Source of the DNA: Acidobacteriaceae bacterium
GTDB taxonomy: Bacteria > Acidobacteriota > Terriglobia > Terriglobales > Acidobacteriaceae
Direction: 5' to 3'
NCBI GenBank assembly: GCA_003132825.1
Contig: PKYX01000285.1
Location: 10,210 to 23,671 of the forward strand
Length of the DNA: 13,462 nt
This document shows positions 1-7,705 of this stretch, piece after piece. The notes beneath the pieces are model-generated. The model was given only the letters and a program-made list of their open reading frames with translations. It was not told the DNA's origin and searched no databases. Position 1 is the first letter of the stretch. Every line of letters begins with the position of its first letter. Made by a program: the position numbers and the translations under genes.

Positions 1-61
1 TTTTTCTCAGACGGCTGAGTGAAGCCGCCAGAACTTGGGCTGTAAGGCAGGAGGATACAAC

Positions 62-502
62 ATGGAACAGTTTGCGCAAGTACGCCGCAGCAAGGATGGC
101 CAACCGATCCGCTACCTCGTGGTGGACGATTCGGTCTTCGCCCGCAAGAATCTCGCCCGCATCATCGAAGCCTTCGGAGGCCAGCTGGCGGGCGAAGCGG
201 GCGACGGCTTGACCGCCATTGCCGAGTACGAGCGAACTCACCCCGACATTGTGCTCATGGACATCACCATGCCGCAGATGGAAGGGATCGAAGCCGCGGA
301 GAAGATCGTGCAGCAGCACCCCGAAGCCCGCATTGTCATGGTGTCCTCCGTCGGTTACCAGGAGAATATTGTGGCTGCGCTGCAGCGTGGCGCTCGCCAC
401 TTCGTACAGAAGCCGGTCAAGCCGGAAGTGCTCTACGAGGTGATCAAGTACGTCCTCGGCGAAGATGCCGTCGTGGCCCAAGCCGCGGGGGCTGGAGACT
501 GA
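62..502 (+). CDS. CheY-like single-domain response regulator
   Basis: A 146-residue receiver domain with no output domain, so it probably acts by protein-protein contact, as CheY does, rather than by binding DNA. The acidic pocket is D22-D23 (VVDDS), the phospho-acceptor is D67 in IVLMDITMP, the switch Ser/Thr position is S95-S96 (VMVSS), and the conserved lysine is K117 in the QKPVKPE loop. All residues needed for phosphorylation are therefore present. The start at the ATG was chosen because AGGAGGA lies at 49-55 with ideal spacing; an upstream in-frame TTG at 35 would bury that ribosome binding site inside the gene. The stop is followed after one base by the ATG of the CheX-like gene, so the two are surely co-transcribed. 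The cognate kinase is not in the window. The family call is seen directly in the motifs; the pathway (chemotaxis, motility or other) is not determined. Confidence 0.95.
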   Translation: MEQFAQVRRSKDGQPIRYLVVDDSVFARKNLARIIEAFGGQLAGEAGDGLTAIAEYERTHPDIVLMDITMPQMEGIEAAEKIVQQHPEARIVMVSSVGYQENIVAALQRGARHFVQKPVKPEVLYEVIKYVLGEDAVVAQAAGAGD

Positions 503-503
503 C

Positions 504-1001
504 ATGAAAATGGAGCTGATTCAGCCCTTCATCAACGCCGCCGACGCGGTGCTATCGCAGGGCTTGCGGTCCCCGATGATCATCGGGAATCTCAGCATGG
601 AAGAGGAAGCCTACCGCCGCAAGGGCATCGCCGCCCTGGTATGGCTCACCGGCGATGTCGAAGGTCGCATTATCTTCGATCTCGATCCCGCAACCGCGGT
701 GCGCGTGGCCAGCCAGTTTGCCGGCGCCGAAGTTCCGGAGTCGGATTCCCTGGTGAAGGAGACGGTGTGCGAGCTGGCCAACCAGGTCATCGGCAACGCC
801 ATCACCACGCTCAATGACCAGGGCTTTCATTTCCGGGTACACCCGCCCGTGGTCCACACCTCCGAGCGCGGTTCCGAGGCCAGCGAGGATACCGAAGCCA
901 TGGTGCTGTCCTTTGAAACTCAGAGTGGCACCGTATACATGAACATCGTGCTGCGCTATAGCCGGCAGCAGCGGGAAAAAGAGACGGCAGCTTCGGCCTA
1001 G
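504..1001 (+). CDS. cheX: CheX-type chemotaxis phosphatase
   Basis: A 165-residue protein of the CheC/CheX/FliY phosphatase fold. It begins with the typical CheX opening, an amphipathic helix around residues 4-20 (ELIQPFINAADAVL), and carries one E-x-x-N phosphatase motif at E90-L-A-N93 followed by V-I-G97-N-A. CheC usually has two such motifs and CheX one, so one copy plus the length fits CheX. In the family these Glu and Asn side chains position water and remove the phosphate from CheY-P. The ATG follows the TGA of the upstream receiver gene by a single base, which suggests translational coupling and that the receiver is the substrate. A longer in-frame start at 465 lies inside the receiver gene and is less likely. 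No flagellar or other chemotaxis genes are visible nearby, so the controlled process is unknown. Confidence 0.88.
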   Translation: MKMELIQPFINAADAVLSQGLRSPMIIGNLSMEEEAYRRKGIAALVWLTGDVEGRIIFDLDPATAVRVASQFAGAEVPESDSLVKETVCELANQVIGNAITTLNDQGFHFRVHPPVVHTSERGSEASEDTEAMVLSFETQSGTVYMNIVLRYSRQQREKETAASA

Positions 1002-1219
1002 ATCATTTTTCCCACGGCAAGCGCCTTCGAGACACCGGGCCGATACCGTTTCCCGCACTCTCTGGGCCCCATCCCCCCGGCTTGGCCCTTCGGCCGATTT
1101 GAACCAAGCACCAGCTCGAACCCGAGTCCTCCCGCGGCCCATCCGGGGCGGGGGCGCGCAAGGCATGCTGATCCTCCGAGGGGTCATCGTCTTAGGCGCG
1201 GCCAAAAGAATCGAGCCGG

Positions 1220-2725
1220 CTATGGCCCGGCGAGTACAAAGACGGGAGACTGCGGCGGCGGTTGTTGTCCGGCGGGAGAAGACGGGGGAGACAGAGCGCT
1301 GACCGGGGCGCCCAGTTCGTTCACCAGATAGTCCTCGCCACTTTGGGCTCCGGGAGAAGTATCGGGCACCGTGCTGATCACCGCCGTAGCTCCGGCATCG
1401 CAGTAAGAGAGGTACACGCGCGTACTATCGGCCGAAGCCGCCGCGAACAGCCGAAATCTGACGAAGGAGCATTCGGCAACCGGGCCTGCGGTTGTACCGA
1501 CCATGGGTACGGGCGTATCCGGCTGAAATGTGGGCGGGACCGTCAGGGGAGCGTTCGGGTTGAGGACTCCGACCGGAATCGTCTTGCTGACGCTGTTGTT
1601 GGCGAGGTTGATGACGGTCGCCTGGGCCACAATGCAAGGCGGTGCTTGGGTCGGGTTGGTACAGGTCGAAGGAGTGATCTGATACGTGGCCACGTAGGCC
1701 CGGCTTCCGTCGGGCAGAGCCGCCACCGAGACCGGAATGCACCCCGTTGGACAAGGGGCATTGGCCGCGTTCGAGGCGGCAAAACTCATGCTGGTGAGAA
1801 CCGTCAACGGATCGGTGGGACTCGATGGCGCGGTCGTCGCGTCCAGAATGGTCAACGTTGCGGTCACTGGATTGGTGATATAGAGGCGGTTTCCTGCGAT
1901 GTTGTACAACATGAAGTTCGCCCCCGCTCCAACCGTTGCGGTCCCGACCACCGTATCCGACGACGTGTCGATCGCGGCCACGATTCCGGTGCCCTGGTCG
2001 AGCACGTAGACCCTGGCATTATCCGAGCGCGTAACAATCCAGGTGGGCGCATTCCAGGCGGAGCCCGCCGGCGGTGCGATCACCGGATTGACCGAGTCGT
2101 CCACGGTATTGACGCTCATCACGGAACCGTTCACCGGGGCGACGCCGGTGCCGAAGTTCGCTACGTAGAGCTTCTGTCCATTGGGCATCTCGGCGAGCGC
2201 AACCGGACTCGGCCCAACTGGAATGGTGTTGCTTACCGCATTGTTGTTGGTCGTTATGACGGATACCGTGTTGTTCCCCGCATTGGCCACATAAACCGTG
2301 CTGTTCTGGGTGGTCTCTACGAAGTCCGGGCGCGATCCTGCGGGCAGAGTCAAGGTGAAGACCGGCGAGATGCCCGAAGGACTGTAAAACGAAACCGTGT
2401 CCTCTAACTGGTTGGCGACGAAGACATCGTCGCCGTCGGGCAGCAGGACGGCATGGACCGGGTTGAGACCAACCTGAGCGGCTCCGATTTCGGAGTCTCC
2501 CGGCACGTCGATGCGGGTGCTGGCTCCCCGGTTGCACGGCTGGTTGATGACCAGCGGGTCGCAATCCCCATTCGTGCTGAGGGTCAGCATAAAGTGGAGG
2601 CTCGACGGATTGGGCGGAGTCGAGTTAATGGGGACCGCAACCGGACGGAAAGTATCCCCGCAGCCCAACTCCGCAACCGCAATCGCTAACACCGCGATCA
2701 GGAGCCGCACGCGCACCAGAGTCAT
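1220..2725 (-). CDS. Secreted YVTN/YncE-like beta-propeller protein
   Basis: About 501 residues. The N-terminus is a signal sequence: basic residues R5/R7, a hydrophobic stretch at about 8-18, then E-L-G-C22-G-D. C22 suggests a lipoprotein, but Glu at -3 is a poor lipobox residue, so lipidation is uncertain. The body holds about six or seven propeller-type repeats from residue 85 to 455, each built as 'alaLPDG..vYVAN...ntVsvI...n.vv.tIpVG'; clear copies include LLPDGDDVFVANQLEDTVSF, NSTVYVANAGNNTVSVI, PNGQKLYVANFG and LPDGSRAYVATY. Such proteins are extracytoplasmic scaffolds whose ligands are mostly unknown. The tail (about 480-501) is Pro/Ser-rich. ATG at 2725 is preferred over GTG at 2731 because GGGGTG precedes it at suitable distance. 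It lies downstream of Ku on the same strand, separated by 285 bases, so it probably has its own promoter. Substrate and role are not known. Confidence 0.85.
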   Translation of the reverse strand: MTLVRVRLLIAVLAIAVAELGCGDTFRPVAVPINSTPPNPSSLHFMLTLSTNGDCDPLVINQPCNRGASTRIDVPGDSEIGAAQVGLNPVHAVLLPDGDDVFVANQLEDTVSFYSPSGISPVFTLTLPAGSRPDFVETTQNSTVYVANAGNNTVSVITTNNNAVSNTIPVGPSPVALAEMPNGQKLYVANFGTGVAPVNGSVMSVNTVDDSVNPVIAPPAGSAWNAPTWIVTRSDNARVYVLDQGTGIVAAIDTSSDTVVGTATVGAGANFMLYNIAGNRLYITNPVTATLTILDATTAPSSPTDPLTVLTSMSFAASNAANAPCPTGCIPVSVAALPDGSRAYVATYQITPSTCTNPTQAPPCIVAQATVINLANNSVSKTIPVGVLNPNAPLTVPPTFQPDTPVPMVGTTAGPVAECSFVRFRLFAAASADSTRVYLSYCDAGATAVISTVPDTSPGAQSGEDYLVNELGAPVSALSPPSSPAGQQPPPQSPVFVLAGP

Positions 2726-2779
2726 CAGCACCCCAAGCAGAAGATTCGATCAGTTGCCATTGATTTTGAAAGACTTTAC

Positions 2780-2785
2780 ATTCTA
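2780..2785 (-). promoter_or_regulatory. Possible -10 element of the propeller gene
   Basis: On the minus strand TTAGAAT occurs here, 54 bases before the ATG at 2725, in the only AT-richer patch of the 285-base gap between Ku and the propeller gene. TAGAAT matches TATAAT at 5 of 6 positions. The -35 region at the expected distance (TGGCGC) is poor. The rest of the gap 2786-3010 shows nothing I can assign. This is a weak motif call only. Confidence 0.25.
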
Positions 2786-3010
2786 ACGGCTGGCCGCATT
2801 CTGCGCCAGAAGCCGACCGGCGGTCCACGCGGTCGGCGGGCGATCGTCAGGCCTCAGGCCAGAAACTCCCGATCCCGCGCGATACTAGACTGATGCCTCG
2901 AGCAGCGAACCAGGTTGCAGAAGCAGGACGAGCGAGCCGGGAGGTTGACAGCGGGGCAGCACAAAAGACGGAAAGCCGGGGACTGAGGACCACCAGGTTC
3001 AGATGCGGTT

Positions 3011-3859
3011 TCACACCCGGCTGCGACGCGACTTGCCCCCGGCCGCCGCGGCTGACGGCGTAGACTTGGCGGTGGATACCGGCTTCTTCTTTCCTTCCAT
3101 CTCAGCCAGACTCTGTTTGAGAGCTGACATCAGGTCCACGACCGGCGCCAATTTCTTCGCCGGCTCGACCTCGGCAATCTTGCCGCCCTCGAGTTTGGTC
3201 TCGATGAGTTTCTTGACGTTGTCCTGGAAGGTATCGTGGTATTTGTCCGGCTCCCAATCCGCGGCCAGGGCTTCGATCAATTGATGCGCGACTTTCACCT
3301 CCGCATCCTTCAACTCAACCTCCGGTGCGCCAAATCCGTCCACCTTGCGCACCTCGTCGGCGTAATACATCGTGTGCAGCATCATGCCGCCTTCGTGCGG
3401 GCGCAGGAAGACCGTGTATTCGCGGTTGTGCATGGTGAGTTTGGCGATGGCCACGTATTCGCTTTCTTCGAGTGCCTTGGTGAGCAGCGCATAAGGCCGA
3501 CGGCCGGCTTCTTCCGGCAACATGTAATAGGAAGACTCGAAGTACACGGGATCGACTTCGCTTTGCTTCACGAACTCCAGAATCTCCATGGTTTTCGCGG
3601 TTTGGGGCTCGATCTTCTTTATCTCATCCGGTTCGACGACCACGTACTCATCCTTGCGATACTCGTAGCCCTTCACAATTTCGCTGCGCTCCACCACGCG
3701 ATTATCGGCCGGACAGTAGTATTGCTGCTTGACCCGCTGCAGGTCATCGCGGTGCAGCATGTTGAAGGAAATGCCGGAACTGCGCGCACCGGAAAAAAGA
3801 CGCACCGGCATGGAGATCAAACCGAAAGTGAGATACCCGGACCAGACCGAGGACGCCAT
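3011..3859 (-). CDS. ku: Bacterial Ku, DNA end-binding protein
   Basis: A 282-residue homodimeric-type Ku. The opening W-S-G-Y-L-T-F-G-L-I-S-M-P-V-R-L (residues 6-21) is the family's signature start, and the Ku ring core spans about residues 6-240. The C-terminus (about 253-282) is a low-complexity tail rich in Lys, Arg, Ser and Ala (KKKPVSTAKST, then KSRRSRV), the kind of basic extension known in bacterial Ku to affect DNA binding. Known role of the family: threads onto double-strand break ends and recruits the multifunctional ligase LigD for non-homologous end joining. LigD is not in this window and must be elsewhere if the pathway is complete. The ATG has GGGAGA about 6 bases upstream. Upstream (3860-4014) is a divergent gap shared with the DUF92 gene; no strong promoter is recognisable there. 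Confidence 0.97.
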   Translation of the reverse strand: MASSVWSGYLTFGLISMPVRLFSGARSSGISFNMLHRDDLQRVKQQYYCPADNRVVERSEIVKGYEYRKDEYVVVEPDEIKKIEPQTAKTMEILEFVKQSEVDPVYFESSYYMLPEEAGRRPYALLTKALEESEYVAIAKLTMHNREYTVFLRPHEGGMMLHTMYYADEVRKVDGFGAPEVELKDAEVKVAHQLIEALAADWEPDKYHDTFQDNVKKLIETKLEGGKIAEVEPAKKLAPVVDLMSALKQSLAEMEGKKKPVSTAKSTPSAAAAGGKSRRSRV

Positions 3860-4014
3860 AAGTTCTCCCGTAACCGCAACCCTGTGCGTTATGCCGCGAG
3901 AGTGAGTTTAGACTACAACCGAGGCTTTGGATGCAGGAAGACCGGCCCCTGTAACCCAAGGTAAAAGCACCAGAGCTAGGGTGCCCGCAGGAACGACACT
4001 ATAGGTAGTAGTAT

Positions 4015-4809
4015 TTGTTCGGCCGCTTTCGGCTCGATTCAGCAGCGCGGTTCTTGAGAATGCACGGCTTGACACAAAGCTCCGGGGCCTGGATTCTTGC
4101 CGGCGTTCCTCGCGGGCCGCAGCTTTGGACAGCGGCCGCGGTCACCGCGGGGTTCACCGCTTTGGCTCGCTGGATGAAAGGTGTCACCCGGACCGGCGCC
4201 GTCGCGGGAGCCTTGGTCTGTTTCTTGTTGTATGCCGGAGCCGGCCCCGGCGCCTTTCTGGCTCTGGTGACGGTTTTTGCTCTGGCCTGGATGAGCACCC
4301 GCTGGGGTTACAAACAGAAGCAAGCCTTGGGAACGGCCGAGAAGCTAGACGGAAGGCGAGCGTCGCAAGTGCTGGCGAACCTGGGCGTGGCCGCGGCCTG
4401 CGCGGTTCTTCACGCGGCCAGCGGGCGGGCGGTTTACCTGCTGGGCATGACCGCCGCTCTCTCCGAGGCCGCCGCGGATACGGTTTCGAGCGAGGTGGGA
4501 CAAGCCAGCAGCCAAAGGGCGCGCCTGATCACCACGGGGGAATGGGTTCCGGCCGGCACCGATGGCGGCGTCAGCCCATCTGGAACCTTTGCCGGTATCG
4601 GCGCCGCCACCGTGGTAAGCCTGGTGTCGGTCCTCGCCGGATTGCTGTCTTGGAAATGGCTGGGCGTTTCACTCACCGCCGCCGCCGCCGGCATGCTGGC
4701 CGACAGTTACCTGGGGGCGTTGCTCGAGCGGCGGAGGCTGCTGAACAACGATACCGTCAATTTCTTGGGTACTCTGGTGGCGGTTGGGATCGCCTGGTTG
4801 CTTCTGTGA
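4015..4809 (+). CDS. DUF92 / TMEM19-like integral membrane protein
   Basis: Up to 264 residues with about six hydrophobic segments. Family features in order: TRTGAVAGAL (about 57-66), a K-rich loop after the third segment (RWGYKQKQALGTAEK), R-x-x-Q-V-L-A-N-L-G-V (about 115-124), the A-A-D-T-V-S-S-E-V-G motif (about 152-161), LITTGEWVPAGTDGGVS (about 171-187), LADSYLGALLER (about 228-239) and a C-terminal NDTVNFLGTL helix. This order and these residues are those of DUF92, the family that includes eukaryotic TMEM19 and plant VTE6 (phytyl-phosphate kinase); a polyprenyl- or phytyl-phosphate kinase role is therefore possible but unproven for bacterial members. The start is uncertain: the open frame begins at TTG 4015 without a clear ribosome binding site, and ATG 4060 (MHGLTQSS) is a good alternative that loses only 15 non-conserved residues. 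It is followed by a 199-base gap before the next gene. Confidence 0.85.
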   Translation: MFGRFRLDSAARFLRMHGLTQSSGAWILAGVPRGPQLWTAAAVTAGFTALARWMKGVTRTGAVAGALVCFLLYAGAGPGAFLALVTVFALAWMSTRWGYKQKQALGTAEKLDGRRASQVLANLGVAAACAVLHAASGRAVYLLGMTAALSEAAADTVSSEVGQASSQRARLITTGEWVPAGTDGGVSPSGTFAGIGAATVVSLVSVLAGLLSWKWLGVSLTAAAAGMLADSYLGALLERRRLLNNDTVNFLGTLVAVGIAWLLL

Positions 4810-5008
4810 GGATTGTTTTCCCTTTTTTTTCAGGTACTTCCGGTTCCCGGTCGGGCATGGCCTGCCGTTCCTTGTCGGGCCTGGCTCGCGTGGAGACAAT
4901 GAAACCGTACAGCCGCAACTTAGAAACTGCATCTAATCGATTTTGCTCCGATTCCGTGGCGAATCCGGGACGCTCGCCGGCCAACGAAATGAGAGACGAT
5001 TGCAACTG

Positions 5009-5800
5009 ATGAAGATTCGGACTCTAGTGACCAGCATGGTATTGGCTTTGACGCTGCTCTTGTTCGCGCAGCAGCGCCAACCCCAGAGCTCTCCATTCGC
5101 CGCCGTGCATGCGGTCGTAGACCTGACACATACTCTCAATGCCCAGGTACCGACGTTCGCGCTCTCGCAAGAACCGCTCTACCAGGCAACCACCGTCGCC
5201 ACCATCGACAAGAACACTTACTTCGCCCGCAACATTTCCCTGCCGGAACACTTCGGCACCCACATTGATGCGCCGGCGCACTTCGCCCGCGGTCTGTGGA
5301 CTGTCGACCAGATTCCTCCGGAGCGGTTGATTGCTCCGCTGGTGGTGCTCGATGTCAGCGCAAATGCGAAAAACCATGCCGACTATCAGATTTCGGTCGC
5401 GGACATCGCTCGCTGGGAGCAGGCGAACGGCCAGATTCCGCCGGGAGCCGTGGTGATGGCGCGTACGGGTTGGGACGCGCGCTGGAATTCCGTCACGGAC
5501 TTCCGCAATGCCGATGCAAAGGGAGTGATGCACTTCCCCGGATATTCGCTGGACGCGGCAAAATTCCTGGTGGAGGGCCGCGCTATTTTCGGACTCGGCA
5601 TTGATACCCTGAGCATTGACTATGGCCCATCCCCCGACTTCCCGGTGCACCACTACACGCTGGCTCACAGCGTCTATCAAGTCGAGAATGTTGCCAACCT
5701 GGATCGCGTTCCAGCCCATGGAGCGATTGCGGTGGTGGCTCCGATGAAGCTCGAGGGCGGCTCGGGAAGCCCGGTGAGAATCTTCGCGCTTCTGCAATAG
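5009..5800 (+). CDS. Exported cyclase-family protein (kynurenine formamidase-like)
   Basis: 263 residues. A signal peptide is likely: M-K-I-R, hydrophobic core at about 6-19, then AQQRQPQSSP, so the enzyme is probably periplasmic. The catalytic-type motif of the cyclase family (PF04199; KynB and relatives) is complete: H81-F-G-T-H85-I-D87-A-P-A-H91, which in KynB binds divalent metals at the active site. Flanking conserved features are VVDLTHTL (36-43) near the start and GLGIDTLSIDYG later. Members hydrolyse N-formylkynurenine or other amide or lactone substrates; an exported copy argues against a role in cytoplasmic tryptophan breakdown, so I do not assign kynB. The start at ATG 5009 is chosen because it gives a clean signal peptide; the open frame continues upstream to 4943 without homology. 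No obvious Shine-Dalgarno lies at ideal spacing. No tryptophan-catabolism genes are next to it. Confidence 0.87.
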   Translation: MKIRTLVTSMVLALTLLLFAQQRQPQSSPFAAVHAVVDLTHTLNAQVPTFALSQEPLYQATTVATIDKNTYFARNISLPEHFGTHIDAPAHFARGLWTVDQIPPERLIAPLVVLDVSANAKNHADYQISVADIARWEQANGQIPPGAVVMARTGWDARWNSVTDFRNADAKGVMHFPGYSLDAAKFLVEGRAIFGLGIDTLSIDYGPSPDFPVHHYTLAHSVYQVENVANLDRVPAHGAIAVVAPMKLEGGSGSPVRIFALLQ

Positions 5801-5904
5801 CTTCCGCCTCGAGCTGCGCCTCCCCGGCCGCCTGAGAATTTCTTGCAGCGCGTCCGCCCCCAGCCTCATCTGACTCCCATCCGTAGCCCCCAGGGAGGCC
5901 GGCA

Positions 5905-6429
5905 ATGAGCGATCCGCGTTACCCAATCGGAAAATTTAGCTACGCTGGCCCGCCCACCGCGGAACAACGAAGCAGAATGATCGAGGAGATCGAGCTGATG
6001 CCGGCGGCACTGCGAGCCGCCGTGCAAGGCCTCTCGCCGCAGCAGCTCGAAACGCCCTATCGCGAAGGCGGCTGGACGGTGCGCCAAGTTATTCATCATG
6101 TGCCCGAGAGCCACATGAATGCCTACATCCGCTTCAAGCTGGCTCTGACCGAGGATCAGCCGACCATCAAGCCCTACGCCGAGGACCTGTGGGCGAAACT
6201 GCCGGACGTAGAGTCCACTCCGCTCGAGGTTTCGCTCGCGCTCCTGGCATCGCTGCACGGCCGCTTCGTCTACATGTTGCGGTCCATGCAGCCGGAAGAT
6301 TGGAAGCGCAGCTTCAATCACCCCCAGTTAGGACCGATGGCGCTCGAGAAAAACCTGGCGCTCTATTCGTGGCATGGACGGCATCACCTAGCCCACGTCA
6401 CCGAACTGCGCAAGAGGATGGGCTGGTGA
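5905..6429 (+). CDS. YfiT/BstA-type DinB-fold thiol transferase
   Basis: 174 residues of the DinB/YfiT four-helix metalloprotein family. The start is typical: YPIGKFSY (6-13), then G-x-P-T-x-E-Q-R. Metal ligands can be seen in GWTVRQVIHHV (56-66, H64/H65) and in the C-terminal WHGRHHLAH (156-164); three of these histidines form the metal site in Bacillus YfiT. Also conserved are SHMNAYIRFKLALTED (69-84) and IKPYAEDLWA (88-97). Relatives in Firmicutes are bacillithiol S-transferases or putative metal-dependent hydrolases; bacillithiol or a similar thiol is expected but not shown here. The ATG is preceded by AGGGAGG with good spacing, a strong ribosome binding site. It lies 104 bases after the cyclase gene and ends 10 bases before a convergent gene, leaving no room for a normal terminator between them. 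Confidence 0.92.
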   Translation: MSDPRYPIGKFSYAGPPTAEQRSRMIEEIELMPAALRAAVQGLSPQQLETPYREGGWTVRQVIHHVPESHMNAYIRFKLALTEDQPTIKPYAEDLWAKLPDVESTPLEVSLALLASLHGRFVYMLRSMQPEDWKRSFNHPQLGPMALEKNLALYSWHGRHHLAHVTELRKRMGW

Positions 6430-6439
6430 TGGGGCGCAT

Positions 6440-7057
6440 CTACCCCGGGATGTGCAACCGCCAGAGCAAGTAGCTGGCGGCTTCGCGCAACACCGCCAAG
6501 GCGCGTTCCGGCTCGGTATGCGGGCGGGAATCCGGGCGAGGCGCCACGTAGACCTGCACTTCTTCGTTTTGTAGCAATTGGCGTATGCGGAAGACGTGAT
6601 ACTCGTCGCTGACGGCGACGCAACTGCTCATGTGGTTGGCGCGCATGATCACGCCCACACGCTGGGCGGACTCCGCCGTATCTGATCCCTGCGTTTCCGC
6701 GATGAGGTTGGCCTCGGATATCCCGCGGTGCATCAGGTAATCGTGGCCCACCTGGCCCTCGTTGTAGCTGGGGTCGCCACCGGAGCCGCCGGTCGTGATG
6801 ACCACGGGCGCCAGCCCGCGCTGATAAAGCTCGAAGGCGTGGTCCAGGCGGGCGCGATAAACCGGTGAGGGATGCCCGGAATACTCCGCCGCACCAAAAA
6901 CCACGATGGCGTTGGCGGGATGAAGTTCCTCAAGCGCCGCAGTTTGGACAATCCCGACGGAGGCGAGTGCCAGACAAGTCGCGACCACCACCACGGCCGA
7001 CGCCAGCAGCCACAACCACCAGTGGCTTCGCCGATGCGGTTGAACGGCTGGGTTCAT
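6440..7057 (-). CDS. DUF218 (YdcF/SanA-like) membrane protein
   Basis: 205 residues. One N-terminal transmembrane helix (about 13-36, WWLWLLASAVVVVATCLALA) anchors a DUF218 domain. Within it: A-I-V-V-F-G-A-A-E at 50-58 in place of the usual 'vvLGg', a YRARLDHAFELY helix (67-78), APVVITTGGSGGD (83-95), Y-N-E-G around 98-101, the E-x-x-S-D-T-x-E-S signature at about 121-130, and VSDEYHVFRIRQL (149-161). Family members are YdcF (binds S-adenosylmethionine in vitro), SanA and ElyC, some linked to envelope or peptidoglycan-precursor homeostasis; the exact function is unknown. The ATG follows directly after the TGA of the upstream TsaC gene with no base between, so it is the second gene of that operon. 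The C-terminus meets the DinB gene tail to tail. Confidence 0.87.
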   Translation of the reverse strand: MNPAVQPHRRSHWWLWLLASAVVVVATCLALASVGIVQTAALEELHPANAIVVFGAAEYSGHPSPVYRARLDHAFELYQRGLAPVVITTGGSGGDPSYNEGQVGHDYLMHRGISEANLIAETQGSDTAESAQRVGVIMRANHMSSCVAVSDEYHVFRIRQLLQNEEVQVYVAPRPDSRPHTEPERALAVLREAASYLLWRLHIPG

Positions 7058-7705
7058 TCATCCCTGTGCGAAGAACTTAGAAATCTCCCCCGAGGGGATC
7101 GCCCCTTCGCGTAAGACTCGCCAACGGACTTCTTCATCGGTGAGATCGATGATGGTCGAAGCCACATCGCGGGGCGAGGTCCCGCCATCCACGATGATGG
7201 ATATCCTGCCCTGCAGCTGGTCGCGCACCGCCAGGGCGGTTGTGCATTCCGATTCACCGCTCAAATTGGCGGAGGTTGCGGTAATTGGGATTTTCGCCGC
7301 CTGCACCACTGCCAGCGGGATTTGTGAGTTGGGTACGCGCAGGGCCACGTGGCCCGTATTGGCAGTTACTTTGAGGGGCAAGCTGGAGGAGGCCTTCACA
7401 ATGAGGGTCAGCGGCCCCGGCCAAAAGCGCCGGGCCAGCGCGTAGAATTCATCGCTCAGCGGCTGAGCCAGCTCTTCGGCTTGATCGATGCTCTCGACAA
7501 GAAGCGACAAGGGTTTGTGCCGCGAACGAGACTTGATCTCATACACACGGTCCACGGCGCGCAAGTTATAGGGATCGGCGGCCAAGCCATAGAATGTGTC
7601 GGTCGGCATGCCCAACACTTCGCCGGCGCGAATCTGATCTGCGGCATACCGGATGAGTGAGGCCTCTGGCTTCTCGCTGCTGATTTTGACAATTTCCGAA
7701 CGCAC
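7058..7705 (-). CDS. tsaC: Threonylcarbamoyl-AMP synthase, TsaC/YrdC type
   Basis: 215 residues from a GTG start. The product makes threonylcarbamoyl-AMP from threonine, bicarbonate and ATP, the first step of the universal tRNA t6A37 modification. Motifs: GMPTDTFYGLAAD (32-44), the K58-S-R60 and K64 basic residues that bind the nucleotide, FWPGPLT (94-100), VALRVP (120-125) and the T-S145-A-N147-L-S-G motif. It is the short TsaC form without the C-terminal Sua5 domain. The start: a longer open frame reaches TTG 7771, but GTG 7705 has GAAGGAAG just upstream and gives the usual family N-terminus, so I use it. TsaB, TsaD and TsaE are not in the window. The gene heads an operon with the DUF218 gene and is transcribed away from the RNA methyltransferase. 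Confidence 0.93.
   Translation of the reverse strand: MRSEIVKISSEKPEASLIRYAADQIRAGEVLGMPTDTFYGLAADPYNLRAVDRVYEIKSRSRHKPLSLLVESIDQAEELAQPLSDEFYALARRFWPGPLTLIVKASSSLPLKVTANTGHVALRVPNSQIPLAVVQAAKIPITATSANLSGESECTTALAVRDQLQGRISIIVDGGTSPRDVASTIIDLTDEEVRWRVLREGAIPSGEISKFFAQG

Noticed and set aside
6..19. Small hairpin CTCAG-ACGG-CTGAG preceded by five T
   Set aside because: The T run is on the wrong side for a plus-strand terminator, and on the minus strand it would be followed by A. It may be the tail of an upstream element not in the window.
1084..1095. GGCC-CTTC-GGCC hairpin between cheX and the propeller gene
   Set aside because: Four-base stem without a T tract; not a convincing terminator.
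552..1205. 217-codon minus-strand frame opposite cheX
   Set aside because: No recognisable motif; the plus strand carries the complete CheX protein.
1262..2407. 381-codon open frame on the plus strand opposite the propeller gene
   Set aside because: The product is Arg/Gly-rich without domain-like patterns, while the opposite strand has clear repeats and a signal sequence. It is a GC-rich antisense shadow.
4125..5009. 294-codon plus-strand frame overlapping the DUF92 gene
   Set aside because: Arg/Gly/Ser-rich shadow in another frame of a gene with strong family motifs.
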